A stretch of 64,000 nt of DNA from Methylotuvimicrobium alcaliphilum 20Z (GCF_000968535.2 NC_016112.1:1736001-1800000); one strand, 5' to 3'; shown: positions 54,381 to 63,339, counted from the first letter of the stretch. The notes: a model not told the origin generated them from the letters alone. Translations and numbers: made by a program.

Positions 54381-54496
54381 AAGGTGAAAGGTGAAAGGGG
54401 AAAGATGAAAGGGGAAAGATGAAAGGTGAAAGATGAAAGATGAAAGATGAAAGATGAAAGGTGAAAGGTGAAAGGTGAAAGGGGAAAGGGGAAAGA
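54369..54496. repeat. Heptanucleotide tandem repeat (GGTGAAA/GATGAAA/GGGGAAA)n, locus 3
   Basis: About 17-18 units in mixed order, beginning inside the last codons of the DUF2272 gene. An additional unit lies at 54783-54797. The rest of the 54381-54838 gap shows no gene. Confidence 0.85.
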
Positions 54497-54838
54497 TACC
54501 GCTGTTCCTGCTTGGGAAAGCTATACTCGAAGCTCAAGCTTCGCGATATAGAGCATGGGTGGGGGCTGTGTGCGTGTATCATCACATGAACTGCGACAGT
54601 TCTTGTTGCCACGCTCCAGCGTCTAGTAACGACAATAAGATAGGCAGAAGAGAAGCCCGCGATACGAATGAACGGATCATTACGTGATGAAGCGGAGGTC
54701 TTGTCATCGATAAGCTTCAGATGCATTTGTGACAAAGAGGATGGAAACGCTGCGAGCGGTTTTATAACACCCGTTCGACGCTGGAAAGGGGAAAGATGGA
54801 CTTGGTTTATGATTTTTATTGGAATTTGACGATTTATT

Positions 54839-55759
54839 ATGCATATACAATGGTATCCGGGGCACATGCACAAGGCGGGGAAGGAAATCAGGGAGATTGC
54901 GCCTCAGGTCGATTTGTTCATTGAAATTCTCGACGCGCGTATTCCGTTCAGCAGTGAAAATCCGCTATTAGCGCAACTTCGTGGTTCTAAGCCTTGCATC
55001 AAGGTATTGAATAAATGCGACTTGGCCGACTTTGATGCAACGCGGCAATGGCAAGGTTATTTGGAGCGCGAACAAGGCGTGAAGACGCTAGCGCTCAGTA
55101 TCGAACAACCGGAAAAAATCAAGCAGTTGCCGGAATTATGCCGCAAATTGCTGGCTTTTGAAGAGTCGGATAATCGATTGATTCATGCGTTGATCATGGG
55201 CATACCGAATGTCGGAAAATCCACATTGATCAATGCCTTGGCCGGACGAGTCATCGCTAAGACTGGCAATGAGCCGGCTGTCACTAAATCTCAGCAGCGC
55301 ATCGCAATCGGAAACAATATCGTTTTGCTCGATACGCCAGGTATGCTCTGGCCGAATTTGGAAAATAAAAATACCGGCTACCGGCTCGCGGTGACCGGCG
55401 CGATCAAGGATACCGCGATCAAGCATGACGATATTGCGTATTTTGCCGCCGAATTTTTGCTTAAACTTTATCCGAATTATCTAGTTGATCGATTCAAGCT
55501 CGATCCTCTTCCTAACAACGAGCACGACTTGATGCTTGCTATTGGGAAAAGCCGAGGTTGTTTGCGCTCCGGCGGCCGAGTCGATCTCGACAAGACCGCT
55601 AAGATATTGTTGTCCGAACTTCGTTCGGGGATGTTGGGCAGACTCACGCTGGAAACGCCGGCGATGATGGAGCAAGAGTTGGCCGAGCTGGCCGTGATCA
55701 GGGAGCAGAAGGCTGCGAAAAAGTTGGTACGAAAGCAAAAACGCAAAGGTGCTCTTTAA
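54839..55759 (+). CDS. Ribosome-biogenesis GTPase YlqF/RbgA family
   Basis: 306 residues with circularly permuted GTPase motifs: G4 LNKCDLAD comes before G1 [17 protein letters not shown], and G3 is LDTPGML. The start [18 protein letters not shown] is typical of YlqF. In Bacillus, RbgA matures the large ribosomal subunit. It is monocistronic, starting 43 bp after a stray heptamer unit. Confidence 0.94.
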   Translation: MHIQWYPGHMHKAGKEIREIAPQVDLFIEILDARIPFSSENPLLAQLRGSKPCIKVLNKCDLADFDATRQWQGYLEREQGVKTLALSIEQPEKIKQLPELCRKLLAFEESDNRLIHALIMGIPNVGKSTLINALAGRVIAKTGNEPAVTKSQQRIAIGNNIVLLDTPGMLWPNLENKNTGYRLAVTGAIKDTAIKHDDIAYFAAEFLLKLYPNYLVDRFKLDPLPNNEHDLMLAIGKSRGCLRSGGRVDLDKTAKILLSELRSGMLGRLTLETPAMMEQELAELAVIREQKAAKKLVRKQKRKGAL

Positions 55760-56000
55760 ACTAGAAAAGCATTTCACCATGAAGATAATGAAGGAGAGAG
55801 AATTGAGTGCTTTATAAACTGTATCAATACCATAAATGAACTCAATGGATAAACTCAATGCAGTAATACAGCATTTTCAGATCCAGTTAATGACTAAAAA
55901 ATATTAAAACAATGGCGGTACTGGAGCGCATGCTTCGCCTGCATCTCAGCGGTAATAATGATGACATAGGCTCTTCATGGTTAAATTTCCGGATTCTGGT

Positions 56001-56672
56001 TTAAAATCCGCCATTGATCAACAAACGTTCATGAAGCCTGAGACTTTCATGTTCGTCGCGGGCATTTTCCGGTACCAAATCGGAATCGGTCCAGCTGATT
56101 AATAACACTGTCCACTCAACGAATCGAGAAAAACCATAGCTTGGCTCAATAACACTTTCCAGCGTGCCTTCCTTGGCGTCATACACAGACAAGCCAATCT
56201 TGGCGATGCCTTCCAGTTTATTGTTGCCCAGCAAAATGATTTCCGGTATCGGAATGGTTCCCGTCAGCGGAATGGGGACGTTCAGGTCCGGTAGTCCCAG
56301 CCAACGGCTTTTGTGTTGATTGATCGACAAGGCGCCCAAACGGATTTCGATAATGGAATCGGCCTCCTTTCTATCCCTGACAACGGGGTATCCAAGAGTC
56401 AATAACTGGTTTTTGATCGCGCCTATGGCATATTTAGCATCGGTGCTGACGGTATCGAAATATTGAGTGTCCAGGAAAATTTTATGGTGTTTCGGTAAAT
56501 TAATCGCCAATTTTTGTGCGGCGTGATCGGCTGCAGTGGAGAGTAAGAGTTGTTCGGTTGCGGTCCGCGCCGGCAGCGATTCCCTTACCGTTGAACAGCC
56601 TGTTAACGTTAGGGCGAAAATGCCGATGATGGAGCAATAATAGCGTAGGCAATAATTAAAAGGGGTAGTCAT
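56001..56672 (-). CDS. Conserved-looking lipoprotein of unknown function
   Basis: 223 residues. The signal ends with the lipobox LTLTGC (Cys26), so it is probably anchored in a membrane facing the periplasm. The mature part shows ATEQLLLSTAADHAAQKLAI and ADSIIEIRLGALSINQHKSR, a mixed alpha/beta domain reminiscent of DUF6655-type lipoproteins, which I cannot confirm. No enzymatic motif is visible. It is not linked to same-strand neighbours. Confidence 0.8.
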   Translation of the reverse strand: MTTPFNYCLRYYCSIIGIFALTLTGCSTVRESLPARTATEQLLLSTAADHAAQKLAINLPKHHKIFLDTQYFDTVSTDAKYAIGAIKNQLLTLGYPVVRDRKEADSIIEIRLGALSINQHKSRWLGLPDLNVPIPLTGTIPIPEIILLGNNKLEGIAKIGLSVYDAKEGTLESVIEPSYGFSRFVEWTVLLISWTDSDLVPENARDEHESLRLHERLLINGGF

Positions 56673-56691
56673 AATTGAACAAAGGTTGATC

Positions 56692-57005
56692 CTAAATTTG
56701 GCAGTCAGTCCACGAAAATAACGAAATACACGAACGTAATCATCCGGTTACATAAATCTCTTGAGTCACCCATTGGGTAAGCAACTTGAATAGTATACCC
56801 GTCGTAGCTCAAAATTCGGCGCCTGGGTGTCCGCTAAAGGACGCCGTGAATACGTCCATGTAGGCTCTATGCCAGCTCCATGCTGGCAAAGCCTTTATCG
56901 GACACTCAGGCGCCTCCTCTGGCACTGCCGAAACTTGAAGTGCGAAAGGTATATAACTAATTGAATATTTTCGTGATTTTCGTGTGTTTCGTGGACAAAA
57001 ATGCT
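56692..57005. repeat. Dispersed element interrupted by another repeat
   Basis: Its two outer parts (56692-56795 and 56954-57005) are the reverse complement of a continuous unit at 61412-61577 (shared blocks TCACCCATTGGGT and GATTTTCGTGTGTTTCGTGG). The middle (56796-56953) is a GACGCCGTGAATACGTCC repeat. So one repeat inserted into another. It fills the 56673-57066 gap. Confidence 0.7.
56796..56953. repeat. GACGCCGTGAATACGTCC dispersed repeat, copy 3 (nested)
   Basis: Outer arms CTCAAAATTCGGCGCCTGGG and the inverse (CAGGCGCC...GCCGAAACTTGAAG) enclose AGGACGCCGTGAATACGTCC. It is flanked by GTATAC / GTATAT-like sequence. Confidence 0.7.
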
Positions 57006-57066
57006 TTTTCTAGGTTGATCGCAGGTGACGATTCGTTATTGAATCCTAAAGAAATCGAAAATAAAA

Positions 57067-57627
57067 ATGCAGTACATCAAATCACGTCATACGATTGAAG
57101 ACATCATCAAAAAATCGCGTTTTATCGGAGTCATTATACCTGTTGCCGATGAGCAGGAGGCTTTGCAATGTCTCAGGCAGTTGGCGGCCGACTATCCGGA
57201 TGCCAGTCATATCGCTTTCGCTTATCGAATTCGGACGGAGCAAGTATTCATTTGTCGTTTTCATGATGCCGGCGAGCCGTCCGGCACGGCCGGCAAACCG
57301 ATTTTTCAGCATTTGGAGGGTAAGGATCTCATCAACGTGTTAGTCGCGGTGATTCGTTATTTCGGTGGCGTGAAACTCGGTGCTGGTGGGTTGACGCGGG
57401 CTTACGGCAACGCTGCGAAGCATGTCATCGAATCGGCGGAAATCATAGATTATGTGGAACTGACAAGAGTCAGATTAACGCTCGCCTATCCTCAAATGCA
57501 GCAGTTCGAGTATCAACTCAAAAAATTGGACGGGCGAATTTTACAGCAGGATTTTTCCGAGCAGATCGATTTTTTGGTTGAATTACCCGCCGCTAATCAA
57601 GAGGCTTTGTTCAAGTTTTTAGCTTGA
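57067..57627 (+). CDS. yigZ: YigZ/IMPACT family protein
   Basis: 186 residues. The N-terminal UPF0029 domain shows KKSRFIGVIIPVADEQEAL, DASHIAFAYRI, DAGEPSGTAGKPIF and RYFGGVKLGAGGLTRAYGNA, all signature blocks. A DUF1949 C-terminal domain follows. The biochemical role in bacteria is not settled. The start is ATG 57067. Confidence 0.94.
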   Translation: MQYIKSRHTIEDIIKKSRFIGVIIPVADEQEALQCLRQLAADYPDASHIAFAYRIRTEQVFICRFHDAGEPSGTAGKPIFQHLEGKDLINVLVAVIRYFGGVKLGAGGLTRAYGNAAKHVIESAEIIDYVELTRVRLTLAYPQMQQFEYQLKKLDGRILQQDFSEQIDFLVELPAANQEALFKFLA

Positions 57628-57729
57628 CTAGGTTTGCTTCTTTTCACAGTTCCCGATTTTTGCGTGGCATAGGTTGACCTTAAGGATTCGCGCGAGAATG
57701 GGCAATAGTAACTATGGATTCGGTCATAT

Positions 57730-57890
57730 ACCCTTTGCTGGTCAAAATTCGGTGTCGGGGTGCCCGTCAAAGGACGCCGTGAATACGTCCGTGTAGGCTC
57801 TATGATAGCATCCATGCTATCAAAGCCTTTGCCGGACACCCCGGCACCTCCATAGGCAAATGCCGAAATTTGAAGTGCGATAGGTATAAA
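57730..57890. repeat. GACGCCGTGAATACGTCC dispersed repeat, copy 4
   Basis: GGTCAAAATTCGGTGTCGGG ... AAAGGACGCCGTGAATACGT ... CCGAAATTTGAAGTGCGATA, with a central CTATGATAGCATCCATGCTA hairpin. Confidence 0.72.
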
Positions 57891-57917
57891 TAACTTCCCT
57901 ATTTTTAATGCACGGTA

Positions 57918-58135
57918 AGCAGGTTCGGTAACTCGATTGACAGGTTGTCGGCGGCAGGGCGGATTTTTTGCTCCTGCATTGCCTTAATACACGCCATCCA
58001 TGGCAATTAGTCGCTGTCGTCAAGCCTGCACGGACGTATTCACCCAGTACCTAAATTCCATAGCCCATTGGTCATGGTTAACTATCTTGGGTAATTTAGG
58101 TGCTGGGTCTGTCAAGCGAGTCACCGAACCCGCTA
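57918..58135. repeat. Long palindromic relative of the GTGAATACGTCC repeat
   Basis: Arms AGGTTCGGTAACTCGATTGA and its imperfect inverse (CAAGCGAGTCACCGAACCC) lie about 180 bp apart, with an internal pair AGTACCTAAATTCC / GGTAATTTAGGTGCTG. The rest of 57628-58343 shows no gene. Confidence 0.65.
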
Positions 58136-58343
58136 CAAAACTCATAGCTCCAGGAAGTTATTTTTCACGAAATCTTAAGATAATGTGTCTATCATGCGTA
58201 TTCCGATCAAAACCGCTAGGCATTCCGATCGCTAACCGTCACCGATTCCTCTAAAACCCAGCCAGGTTTTGAATGCCTTGGATCGGCCATTTTGCGATAT
58301 TCAAAGATTTTAGCGTGTGATGGCAGTAAGTACGAAAGCAATC

Positions 58344-58406
58344 GCTTAGCGCCCCGGTTAACCGGCGCGGGCTTTGCCCGCGTCCGAGTTGAACCGGTTG
58401 TTAGGC
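58344..58406. other. attC-like integron recombination site
   Basis: 63 bp bounded by GCTTAGC (one mismatch to RYYYAAC) and GTTAGGC (exact GTTRRRY). Inner arms CCGGTTAAC and GTTGAACCGG pair with one extrahelical base, and a GCGCGGGC/GCCCGCG hairpin is central, the classical attC layout. The hicB stop codon (58401-58403) lies inside the GTTAGGC box, as in cassette genes. Confidence 0.72.
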
Positions 58407-58610
58407 GACATCAACGTATTCGACGTGGCTGCTTGGGGGAGGAATGGGCTCGCCGTCTTCTCGCATTCCATCAAGATGGAACTCGATAGCCTCGCGAATT
58501 TCGGCCTCTACCTCGTCGATCGTGGCTCCAGTCGCGATGCAACCCGGCAAGTCGGGAACATATGCTGAGTAATTGTTTTCTGCCTTTTCAATGACAATTG
58601 CGTACTTCAT
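58401..58610 (-). CDS. hicB: HicB antitoxin
   Basis: 69 residues with the partly degraded RNase H-like HicB fold: MKYAIVIEKAENNYSAYVPD, LPGCIATGATIDEVEAEIRE and AIEFHLDGMREDGEPIPPPS. HicB neutralises the mRNA-interferase HicA, whose gene lies directly upstream on the same strand but is broken (58619-58799). The C-terminal DNA-binding domain found in longer HicB proteins is absent. The stop codon is embedded in the attC-like site at 58344-58406, which marks it as an integron-type cassette gene. Confidence 0.92.
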   Translation of the reverse strand: MKYAIVIEKAENNYSAYVPDLPGCIATGATIDEVEAEIREAIEFHLDGMREDGEPIPPPSSHVEYVDVA

Positions 58611-58618
58611 AGCTGCAC

Positions 58619-58799
58619 CTATTTCCAGCCTGCCTGTGCCTGTTTGTAAATGCTGTCCACCGTTCCGACAGCTAAATCATCCCCGGGTTTTCCCGGCACC
58701 GTCACCCTACCGGGTTTCGAAGGGTGCTTGAATACCGCGCGTGCTGTGGTGATACCACCCGTCGTCCTTTAGTTTCCGAAGAATATCATGTACTTTCAT
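58619..58799 (-). pseudogene. hicA: Frameshifted hicA toxin gene
   Basis: From ATG 58799 the reverse strand reads MKVHDILRKLKDDGWYHHST, then RG, then shifts frame; the other frame continues FKHPSKPGRVTVPGKPGDDL and AVGTVDSIYKQAQAGWK to a stop at 58619. Compared with the family (TRGSHRQFKHP), about 11 nucleotides encoding S-H-R-Q have been lost, including the catalytic His. The toxin is therefore inactive while hicB, starting 8 bp later, is intact. Confidence 0.9.
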
Positions 58800-58836
58800 T
58801 AGCTTCGATGACCCCACCCTCCGAGCTTACTTGCTC

Positions 58837-58897
58837 GCCTAACGGGTCAGATAAGGAGCGCCTAAGCGCCTGCTTGATCTAATTGATGGCGTTATGT
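58837..58897. other. Second attC-like site (weaker) bounding the hicAB cassette
   Basis: GCCTAAC (58837-58843, exact RYYYAAC) and GTTATGT (58891-58897, one mismatch to GTTRRRY) bound 61 bp with a short GCGC/GCGC hairpin. With the site at 58344-58406 it would delimit a 440-bp cassette. The inner arms pair poorly, so this is tentative. Confidence 0.4.
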
Positions 58898-58969
58898 TTG
58901 ATACGGTATGACGTTTTGACATGTTCAAGCTCCTTATCTGACCCGATGGCTCCGCGAAGCGGAGCCATC
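58844..58969. repeat. Inverted repeat GGGTCAGATAAGGAGC plus hairpin
   Basis: GGGTCAGATAAGGAGC (58844-58859) recurs exactly inverted as GCTCCTTATCTGACCC (58929-58944). Directly after it GATGGCTCCGC/GCGGAGCCATC (58945-58969) forms an 11-bp-stem hairpin with a 3-base loop, terminator-like but without a T run. Confidence 0.65.
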
Positions 58970-59362
58970 AAGTTATTGTCCCGACCGGGCTAACATACGG
59001 CTTTTCCTGCTTTATTGTCAAGAATGCTGCTTCAACGCTAGATGTTCTAAACGGTATAACCTACATTTCATTCATGATAAATCGATCGGGATAATTCCAA
59101 ATCCACGTTTTGAATGACCGCAATTACCAACTCAAGCGACAGTCAAACATCTAAATTAAGAGACCGGTTTGGGTCGTATGCGAACCCTCGACCCATAAAG
59201 CAAGTAACCATCCACATAGGAGTTGCTGTAAGATTTAGCAAAGCGCCGACCGGCTTAAGGTTTGGGGGTAACTGCCTGTTAGTTTGAGTATAGATGCTTG
59301 ATTGCAAGTCCTGGTACCGTTTTGCGTCGCCTTTCCAAGGCCCCTCGCAATGACAGTAGTAA
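58970..59362. other. Gene-free spacer before the aldehyde dehydrogenase
   Basis: No coding signal or clear repeat beyond CCCCTCGCAATGACAG near 59340, a common intergenic word. It lies downstream of the dehydrogenase gene, so it should contain its terminator; none is obvious. Confidence 0.4.
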
Positions 59363-60727
59363 TCATTTAATCCAGATCGTCTTGGCATTCACAAACTCGC
59401 GAATACCATGATGCGATAACTCACGCCCATAACCGGAACGTTTGATACCACCAAACGGCATCCGCGGATCGCTTTTTACTAAGCCGTTCACAAACGCCGC
59501 ACCGCATTGCAGCTGTCGCGCCACGCGTTCACCGCGCGCGTTGCTTTGCGTCCAGACACTGCCGCCAAGGCCGAAGTCGCTGCTGTTGGCAATAGACACT
59601 GCATCATCTTCATTCTTGGCGCGAATCACGATTGCGACCGGGCCGAACAGTTCTTCGTGCCAGGCACGCATACCGGGTTTAACATGATCAATAATGGAGG
59701 CTTGGTAATAAGCACCACTGCCGGCTTCTGGCGCGCAACCGGTAACAATCTTCGCGCCCGCCTCGATACTTTCAATCACCTGCTTATGTAATTCATCGCG
59801 CAGGTCATGGCGCGCCATCGGTGCCAGGGTGGTATCTACACTCATTGGGTCACCAGTACGCAGATCTTCCACAGCGGCTTTGAATTTTTCCAGAAATGCA
59901 TCGGCAATCGCATCCACCACGATAAACCGCTTGGCCGCGATACAGCTCTGGCCACCATTCATATAACGCGAAGTCACACCCTGCTTTACCGCCAGTTCCA
60001 GATCGGCGTCGTCCAGCACGATAAAGGCATCCGACCCGCCCAGTTCCAGAACGGATTTTTTAATATTCGCGCCGGCTGCCTCCGCCACCGATTTTCCGGC
60101 CGGCTCACTGCCGGTCAAGGTCACAGCCTTGACTCGTGGATCATCGATCACACCACGTACCTGAACTGATCCGATCATCAGTGTCGTGAAGACCCCTACG
60201 GGAAAGCCGGCCTCCTTAAACACAGATTCAATTGCCTGCGCACACTGCGGCACATTCGAGGCGTGTTTCAATAATCCGGTATTACCCGCCACCAGTGCCG
60301 GAGCCGCAAAGCGAAAGACCTGCCAGAATGGGAAGTTCCATGGCATCACCGCTAGGATGATCCCCAACGGCTGATAAGCGACCAGACTCTTGGCGGCGTC
60401 GGTTTCGATATATTCATCTTCGAGGAACCCCGGCCCGTGTTCGGCATAGTACTCACATACCCAGGCACACTTCTCGATCTCGCCGCGCGATTCTTTGATC
60501 AGCTTACCCATTTCCTGGGTGATGATCGTGGCCAACTCTTCCTGACGTGTCCGCAAGACCTCCGCTGCTTTATACATCAGCTCACAACGTTTTTTGATCG
60601 GCGTGTCGGCCCACGGCCCGGCTGCCAGTTCGGCAACATCCATTGCCTTGGACAACCGGGACGCTTCCCAGTTGTCCAAGGTTAGTATAGTGCTACCGTC
60701 AACGGGGTTGATTGCATGAAAGGCCAT
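59363..60727 (-). CDS. NAD(P)-dependent succinate-semialdehyde dehydrogenase-like aldehyde dehydrogenase
   Basis: 454 residues. ALDH motifs: [38 protein letters not shown], the catalytic Glu in [19 protein letters not shown], and the catalytic Cys in [16 protein letters not shown]. The overall length and [10 protein letters not shown]-like segment match the short succinate-semialdehyde dehydrogenase group (Sad/GabD1 type). It would oxidise succinate semialdehyde to succinate, a route around a weak 2-oxoglutarate dehydrogenase. A GGGAGC box lies 8 bp before the ATG. The preference for succinate semialdehyde is inferred from similarity only. Confidence 0.9.
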   Translation of the reverse strand: MAFHAINPVDGSTILTLDNWEASRLSKAMDVAELAAGPWADTPIKKRCELMYKAAEVLRTRQEELATIITQEMGKLIKESRGEIEKCAWVCEYYAEHGPGFLEDEYIETDAAKSLVAYQPLGIILAVMPWNFPFWQVFRFAAPALVAGNTGLLKHASNVPQCAQAIESVFKEAGFPVGVFTTLMIGSVQVRGVIDDPRVKAVTLTGSEPAGKSVAEAAGANIKKSVLELGGSDAFIVLDDADLELAVKQGVTSRYMNGGQSCIAAKRFIVVDAIADAFLEKFKAAVEDLRTGDPMSVDTTLAPMARHDLRDELHKQVIESIEAGAKIVTGCAPEAGSGAYYQASIIDHVKPGMRAWHEELFGPVAIVIRAKNEDDAVSIANSSDFGLGGSVWTQSNARGERVARQLQCGAAFVNGLVKSDPRMPFGGIKRSGYGRELSHHGIREFVNAKTIWIK

Positions 60728-60921
60728 TGGCTGCTCCCTGAGTCAATAAAAGCTTGCTATGCTGCATTATTAAATGGACTTGGATTCAATATTACGAAAT
60801 AACCATGAGGAGTAACGTGACACGAAGAATTAGATCGTCGATTTTATAGCCTTTTCTTCATTGTCTTCATGATGTATTCGCCAATACTTTCAAAGTCTAA
60901 GAGTCGTGGGAAACCGAAACA

Positions 60922-61311
60922 TTACAAGGCGAAATTCAAAAGAGTCAGTCCGACCCATACGAAACCGATCGTTGTTATCGCAAAACTGACAATCGTGTAG
61001 GCTTTCCAAATGGTTTTATCCCAAAAATTGGGGTCGAAAGCCGCGATAACGAAAACGCCGGGATTGGTCATGCCGCCGATGACGACAAGCCAGCAGGCCA
61101 AAACTGGCAGCGGAATTTTTACCGCATAAAAAGCCAAACAAAACAATGCCATTAGTACAAAATCGACATGGGCCCTGATCATTGTTTTATAGTCTTTTAG
61201 AAAGCCGCCGTCTATGCCTTCGATAGGAAACCATTTGGCAAAGGTCATGAGCCATGCCGAGGCCAATACCGCGAAAATCATCAACACGGCTCCGATTAAT
61301 AATATTTCCAT
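60922..61311 (-). CDS. Small four-helix membrane protein, unknown function
   Basis: 129 residues with four predicted helices: LLIGAVLMIFAVLASAWLMT, FVLMALFCLAFYAVKIPLPV, VLACWLVVIGGMTNPGVFVI and YTIVSFAITTIGFVWVGLTL. No signature motif is recognised; the size and helix count recall MAPEG-like or DUF4149-like proteins but I cannot assign it. It lies between lpd and the aldehyde dehydrogenase genes on the same strand. Confidence 0.75.
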   Translation of the reverse strand: MEILLIGAVLMIFAVLASAWLMTFAKWFPIEGIDGGFLKDYKTMIRAHVDFVLMALFCLAFYAVKIPLPVLACWLVVIGGMTNPGVFVIAAFDPNFWDKTIWKAYTIVSFAITTIGFVWVGLTLLNFAL

Positions 61312-61411
61312 GTTATTGCTCTTTAGTTTTAAGTTAAGTTACATATAATTTTGTAGCCGAAACTATTCGGTCCGCTTCTGTTTTGCGGGTAGGGGTTGTT
61401 AAATCTATAAA

Positions 61412-61577
61412 TGCATTTTTTCCACGAAACACACGAAAATCACAAAAATATTCAATTAGTTATACTTTCCAAGTTACTCACCCAATGGGTGATTCAAGAA
61501 ACTTATGTAACCGTATGATTATTTTTTGTGTATCTCCTGATTTTCGTGGATTGACTGCCAAATTTACTGTGAAAGAT
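61412..61577. repeat. Dispersed element, uninterrupted copy
   Basis: GCATTTTTTCCACGAAACAC ... TCACCCAATGGGTGATTCAA ... TTTTCGTGGATTGACTGCC. It is the intact version of the split element at 56692-57005. Confidence 0.7.
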
Positions 61578-61639
61578 CGTAAATTTTGATTCATTATCTA
61601 ATTTTTCGATATGCAAAACTCCGTTCTGGTAATGCCGGT

Positions 61640-61808
61640 TCCGGAGAGGGTGCGGTTGCTCGATCGACAGGCGTCGGCGGCAGGGACAGCCGCCGTCGAG
61701 CCTACATGGACGTATTCACGGCGTCCTGTCGGGCGAGTGACCGCACCCTCCCCACCAGAGAACTTTCATTTGCCGGGGCGATGGCCAGGCCTTCATGAAC
61801 GTTAGGTT
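61640..61808. repeat. GTGAATACGTCC-type repeat followed by AACGTT-type unit
   Basis: GTTGCTCGATCGACAGGCGT ... ACATGGACGTATTCACGGCG ... CGAGTGACCGCACC is a divergent copy of the 36160 family; 61763-61808 (TTTCATTTGCCGGGGCGATG ... TTCATGAACGTTA) repeats 38450-38495. With the previous element it occupies most of the 61312-61889 gap. Confidence 0.65.
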
Positions 61809-61889
61809 AAAGGTTCGAATACATAGCCTAAGAAAGGGCGACCTGCCTATTTGCTATTGGCTTTTAGATTATTTTGCTAAAAATCCATA

Positions 61890-63326
61890 TCAAGGAAGAT
61901 GCAAGGACCGGTTTTCTATTGCTAGTGCCGCCTCATGCAAGACTTCCGAAATGGTGGGGTGGGCATGTATGGTTCTGGCTAAATCTTCGCCGCTCGCGGA
62001 GAATTCCATCGCTAGTACCGCTTCGGCAATTAATTCGGAAGCATTGGCTCCGATGATATGGATGCCTAAAATTAAATCGGTTTCCGCATGCGTGATTATT
62101 TTGACCAAACCTTCGGTTTTGTCGATCGACTCGGCACGGCCATTCGATTTCAATGTAAATGTACCGGTCCGATATTTTTGTCCAATGGCTTGTAGGGCTT
62201 GTTCGGTTTGTCCGACCCAGGCGATTTCAGGGTCTGTATAGATGACGCTCGGCATGATGTTATAGTTGATCGGATTGTGCCGGTTGGCGATGTGTTCGGC
62301 GACGAATACGCCTTCTTCTAAGCCTTTATGCGCCAGCATCGGCCCGAGTAAGGTTAAATCGCCGATCGCATAAACGCCGGGAACCGTCGTGCAGCAGTTT
62401 TCGTCGACATGGATATATCCGTTTTCATCCAAAAGCAGTTCGGCTTCGGGGGCTGCAATATTTTCCGAATTAGGCTTTCTACCCGTGGCCACGATCAGTT
62501 TGTCGAGTCGTAGCGTATGGCTGCCTTCCGGATTTTGATAGTCGACGACGACCTTGTTATTAGTTTTTTTAGCCGAGGTGACGCGAGCTCCCAAACGTAA
62601 ATCCAAGCCTTGTTCGGAATAGATTTTATAGGCTTCCGCAGCAATTTGGTGATCGACGATTGGTAAAAAAGATTCTTGCGCTTCTAACAAAATTACTTCG
62701 GAACCCAAGCGATTCCATATTCCAGCAAGCTCTAGGCCGATGACGCCCGACCCGATGATTCCGAGTCTTTTGGGGATGCTGGTCATATTCAGTGCATAAG
62801 TCGTATCGACGATAAACTCGTTGTCGATCGGCGCGCACGGTAAATCGATGGAGGTGGAGCCGGTCGCTAGTATTATATTGGGGGCATTGAGTTTGATTGG
62901 TTTGGCACCGTCGGCGGGTGTCACGCTGACTTGGTCGGCGTTGAGCAGCTTTCCTTGCCCATGATAATAGTTGATTTTTTTTTCGGCGAAAACATTAAGG
63001 ATCTGCCGGCTTAATCGCGCTATCTTTTCATTTTTGCGATCTATCATCTTCGGCAAATCCAGTTTTATGTTCTCGACCGATATGCCATGATCGGCAAGCC
63101 CATGCCGCATTAAGTCGTAGATCTTGGCCGACTCGAGCAGCGCCATCGAGGAAACGCAACCGGCGTTGATATAAGTCCCGCCCAGACTTGGATCGCCATT
63201 AATATTGGTCCAATGATCAACACAGGCTGTTTTCAATCCTAATTGGGCGGCGCGGATCGCGGCGACATAGCCGGCAGGGCCGGCACCGACGACAATAACA
63301 TCATAAGTTGATTCGGGTTTTGACAT
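61890..63326 (-). CDS. lpd: Dihydrolipoamide dehydrogenase homologue lacking one redox cysteine
   Basis: 478 residues, normal length for the E3 component. FAD site: DVIVVGAGPAGYVAAIRAAQ; NAD site: RLGIIGSGVIGLELAGIWNR; second FAD motif GVYAIGDLTLLGPMLAHKGL; the dimer-interface His-Glu is in HAHPTISEVLHEAALA. The redox-active motif, normally GGTCLNVGCIPSK, reads GGTYINAGCVSSM: Tyr52 replaces the first Cys (codon at 63171-63173), Cys57 remains, and Pro-Ser-Lys becomes Ser-Ser-Met. A disulfide cannot form, so classical lipoamide oxidation is unlikely. It lies 13 bp after odhB on the same strand, as in an odhAB-lpd operon. Confidence 0.92.
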   Translation of the reverse strand: MSKPESTYDVIVVGAGPAGYVAAIRAAQLGLKTACVDHWTNINGDPSLGGTYINAGCVSSMALLESAKIYDLMRHGLADHGISVENIKLDLPKMIDRKNEKIARLSRQILNVFAEKKINYYHGQGKLLNADQVSVTPADGAKPIKLNAPNIILATGSTSIDLPCAPIDNEFIVDTTYALNMTSIPKRLGIIGSGVIGLELAGIWNRLGSEVILLEAQESFLPIVDHQIAAEAYKIYSEQGLDLRLGARVTSAKKTNNKVVVDYQNPEGSHTLRLDKLIVATGRKPNSENIAAPEAELLLDENGYIHVDENCCTTVPGVYAIGDLTLLGPMLAHKGLEEGVFVAEHIANRHNPINYNIMPSVIYTDPEIAWVGQTEQALQAIGQKYRTGTFTLKSNGRAESIDKTEGLVKIITHAETDLILGIHIIGANASELIAEAVLAMEFSASGEDLARTIHAHPTISEVLHEAALAIENRSLHLP

Positions 63327-63339
63327 GACAGTGAACCGT

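Noticed and set aside
54369-54496. Possible CRISPR-like regular repeat array
   Set aside because: Units are 7 bp, directly adjacent, with no spacers; this is a simple tandem repeat.
57628-58343. Possible genes or CRISPR in the repeat-rich stretch after yigZ
   Set aside because: Open frames there follow palindromic repeats read in both directions; no coding motifs, no regular spacing.
59507-60169. Plus-strand open frames opposite the aldehyde dehydrogenase
   Set aside because: Antisense shadows of a well-supported gene; no motifs and no start signals.
61795-62241. 148-codon plus-strand frame overlapping the lpd 3' end
   Set aside because: Most of it is antisense to lpd and its first part reads through a dispersed repeat.
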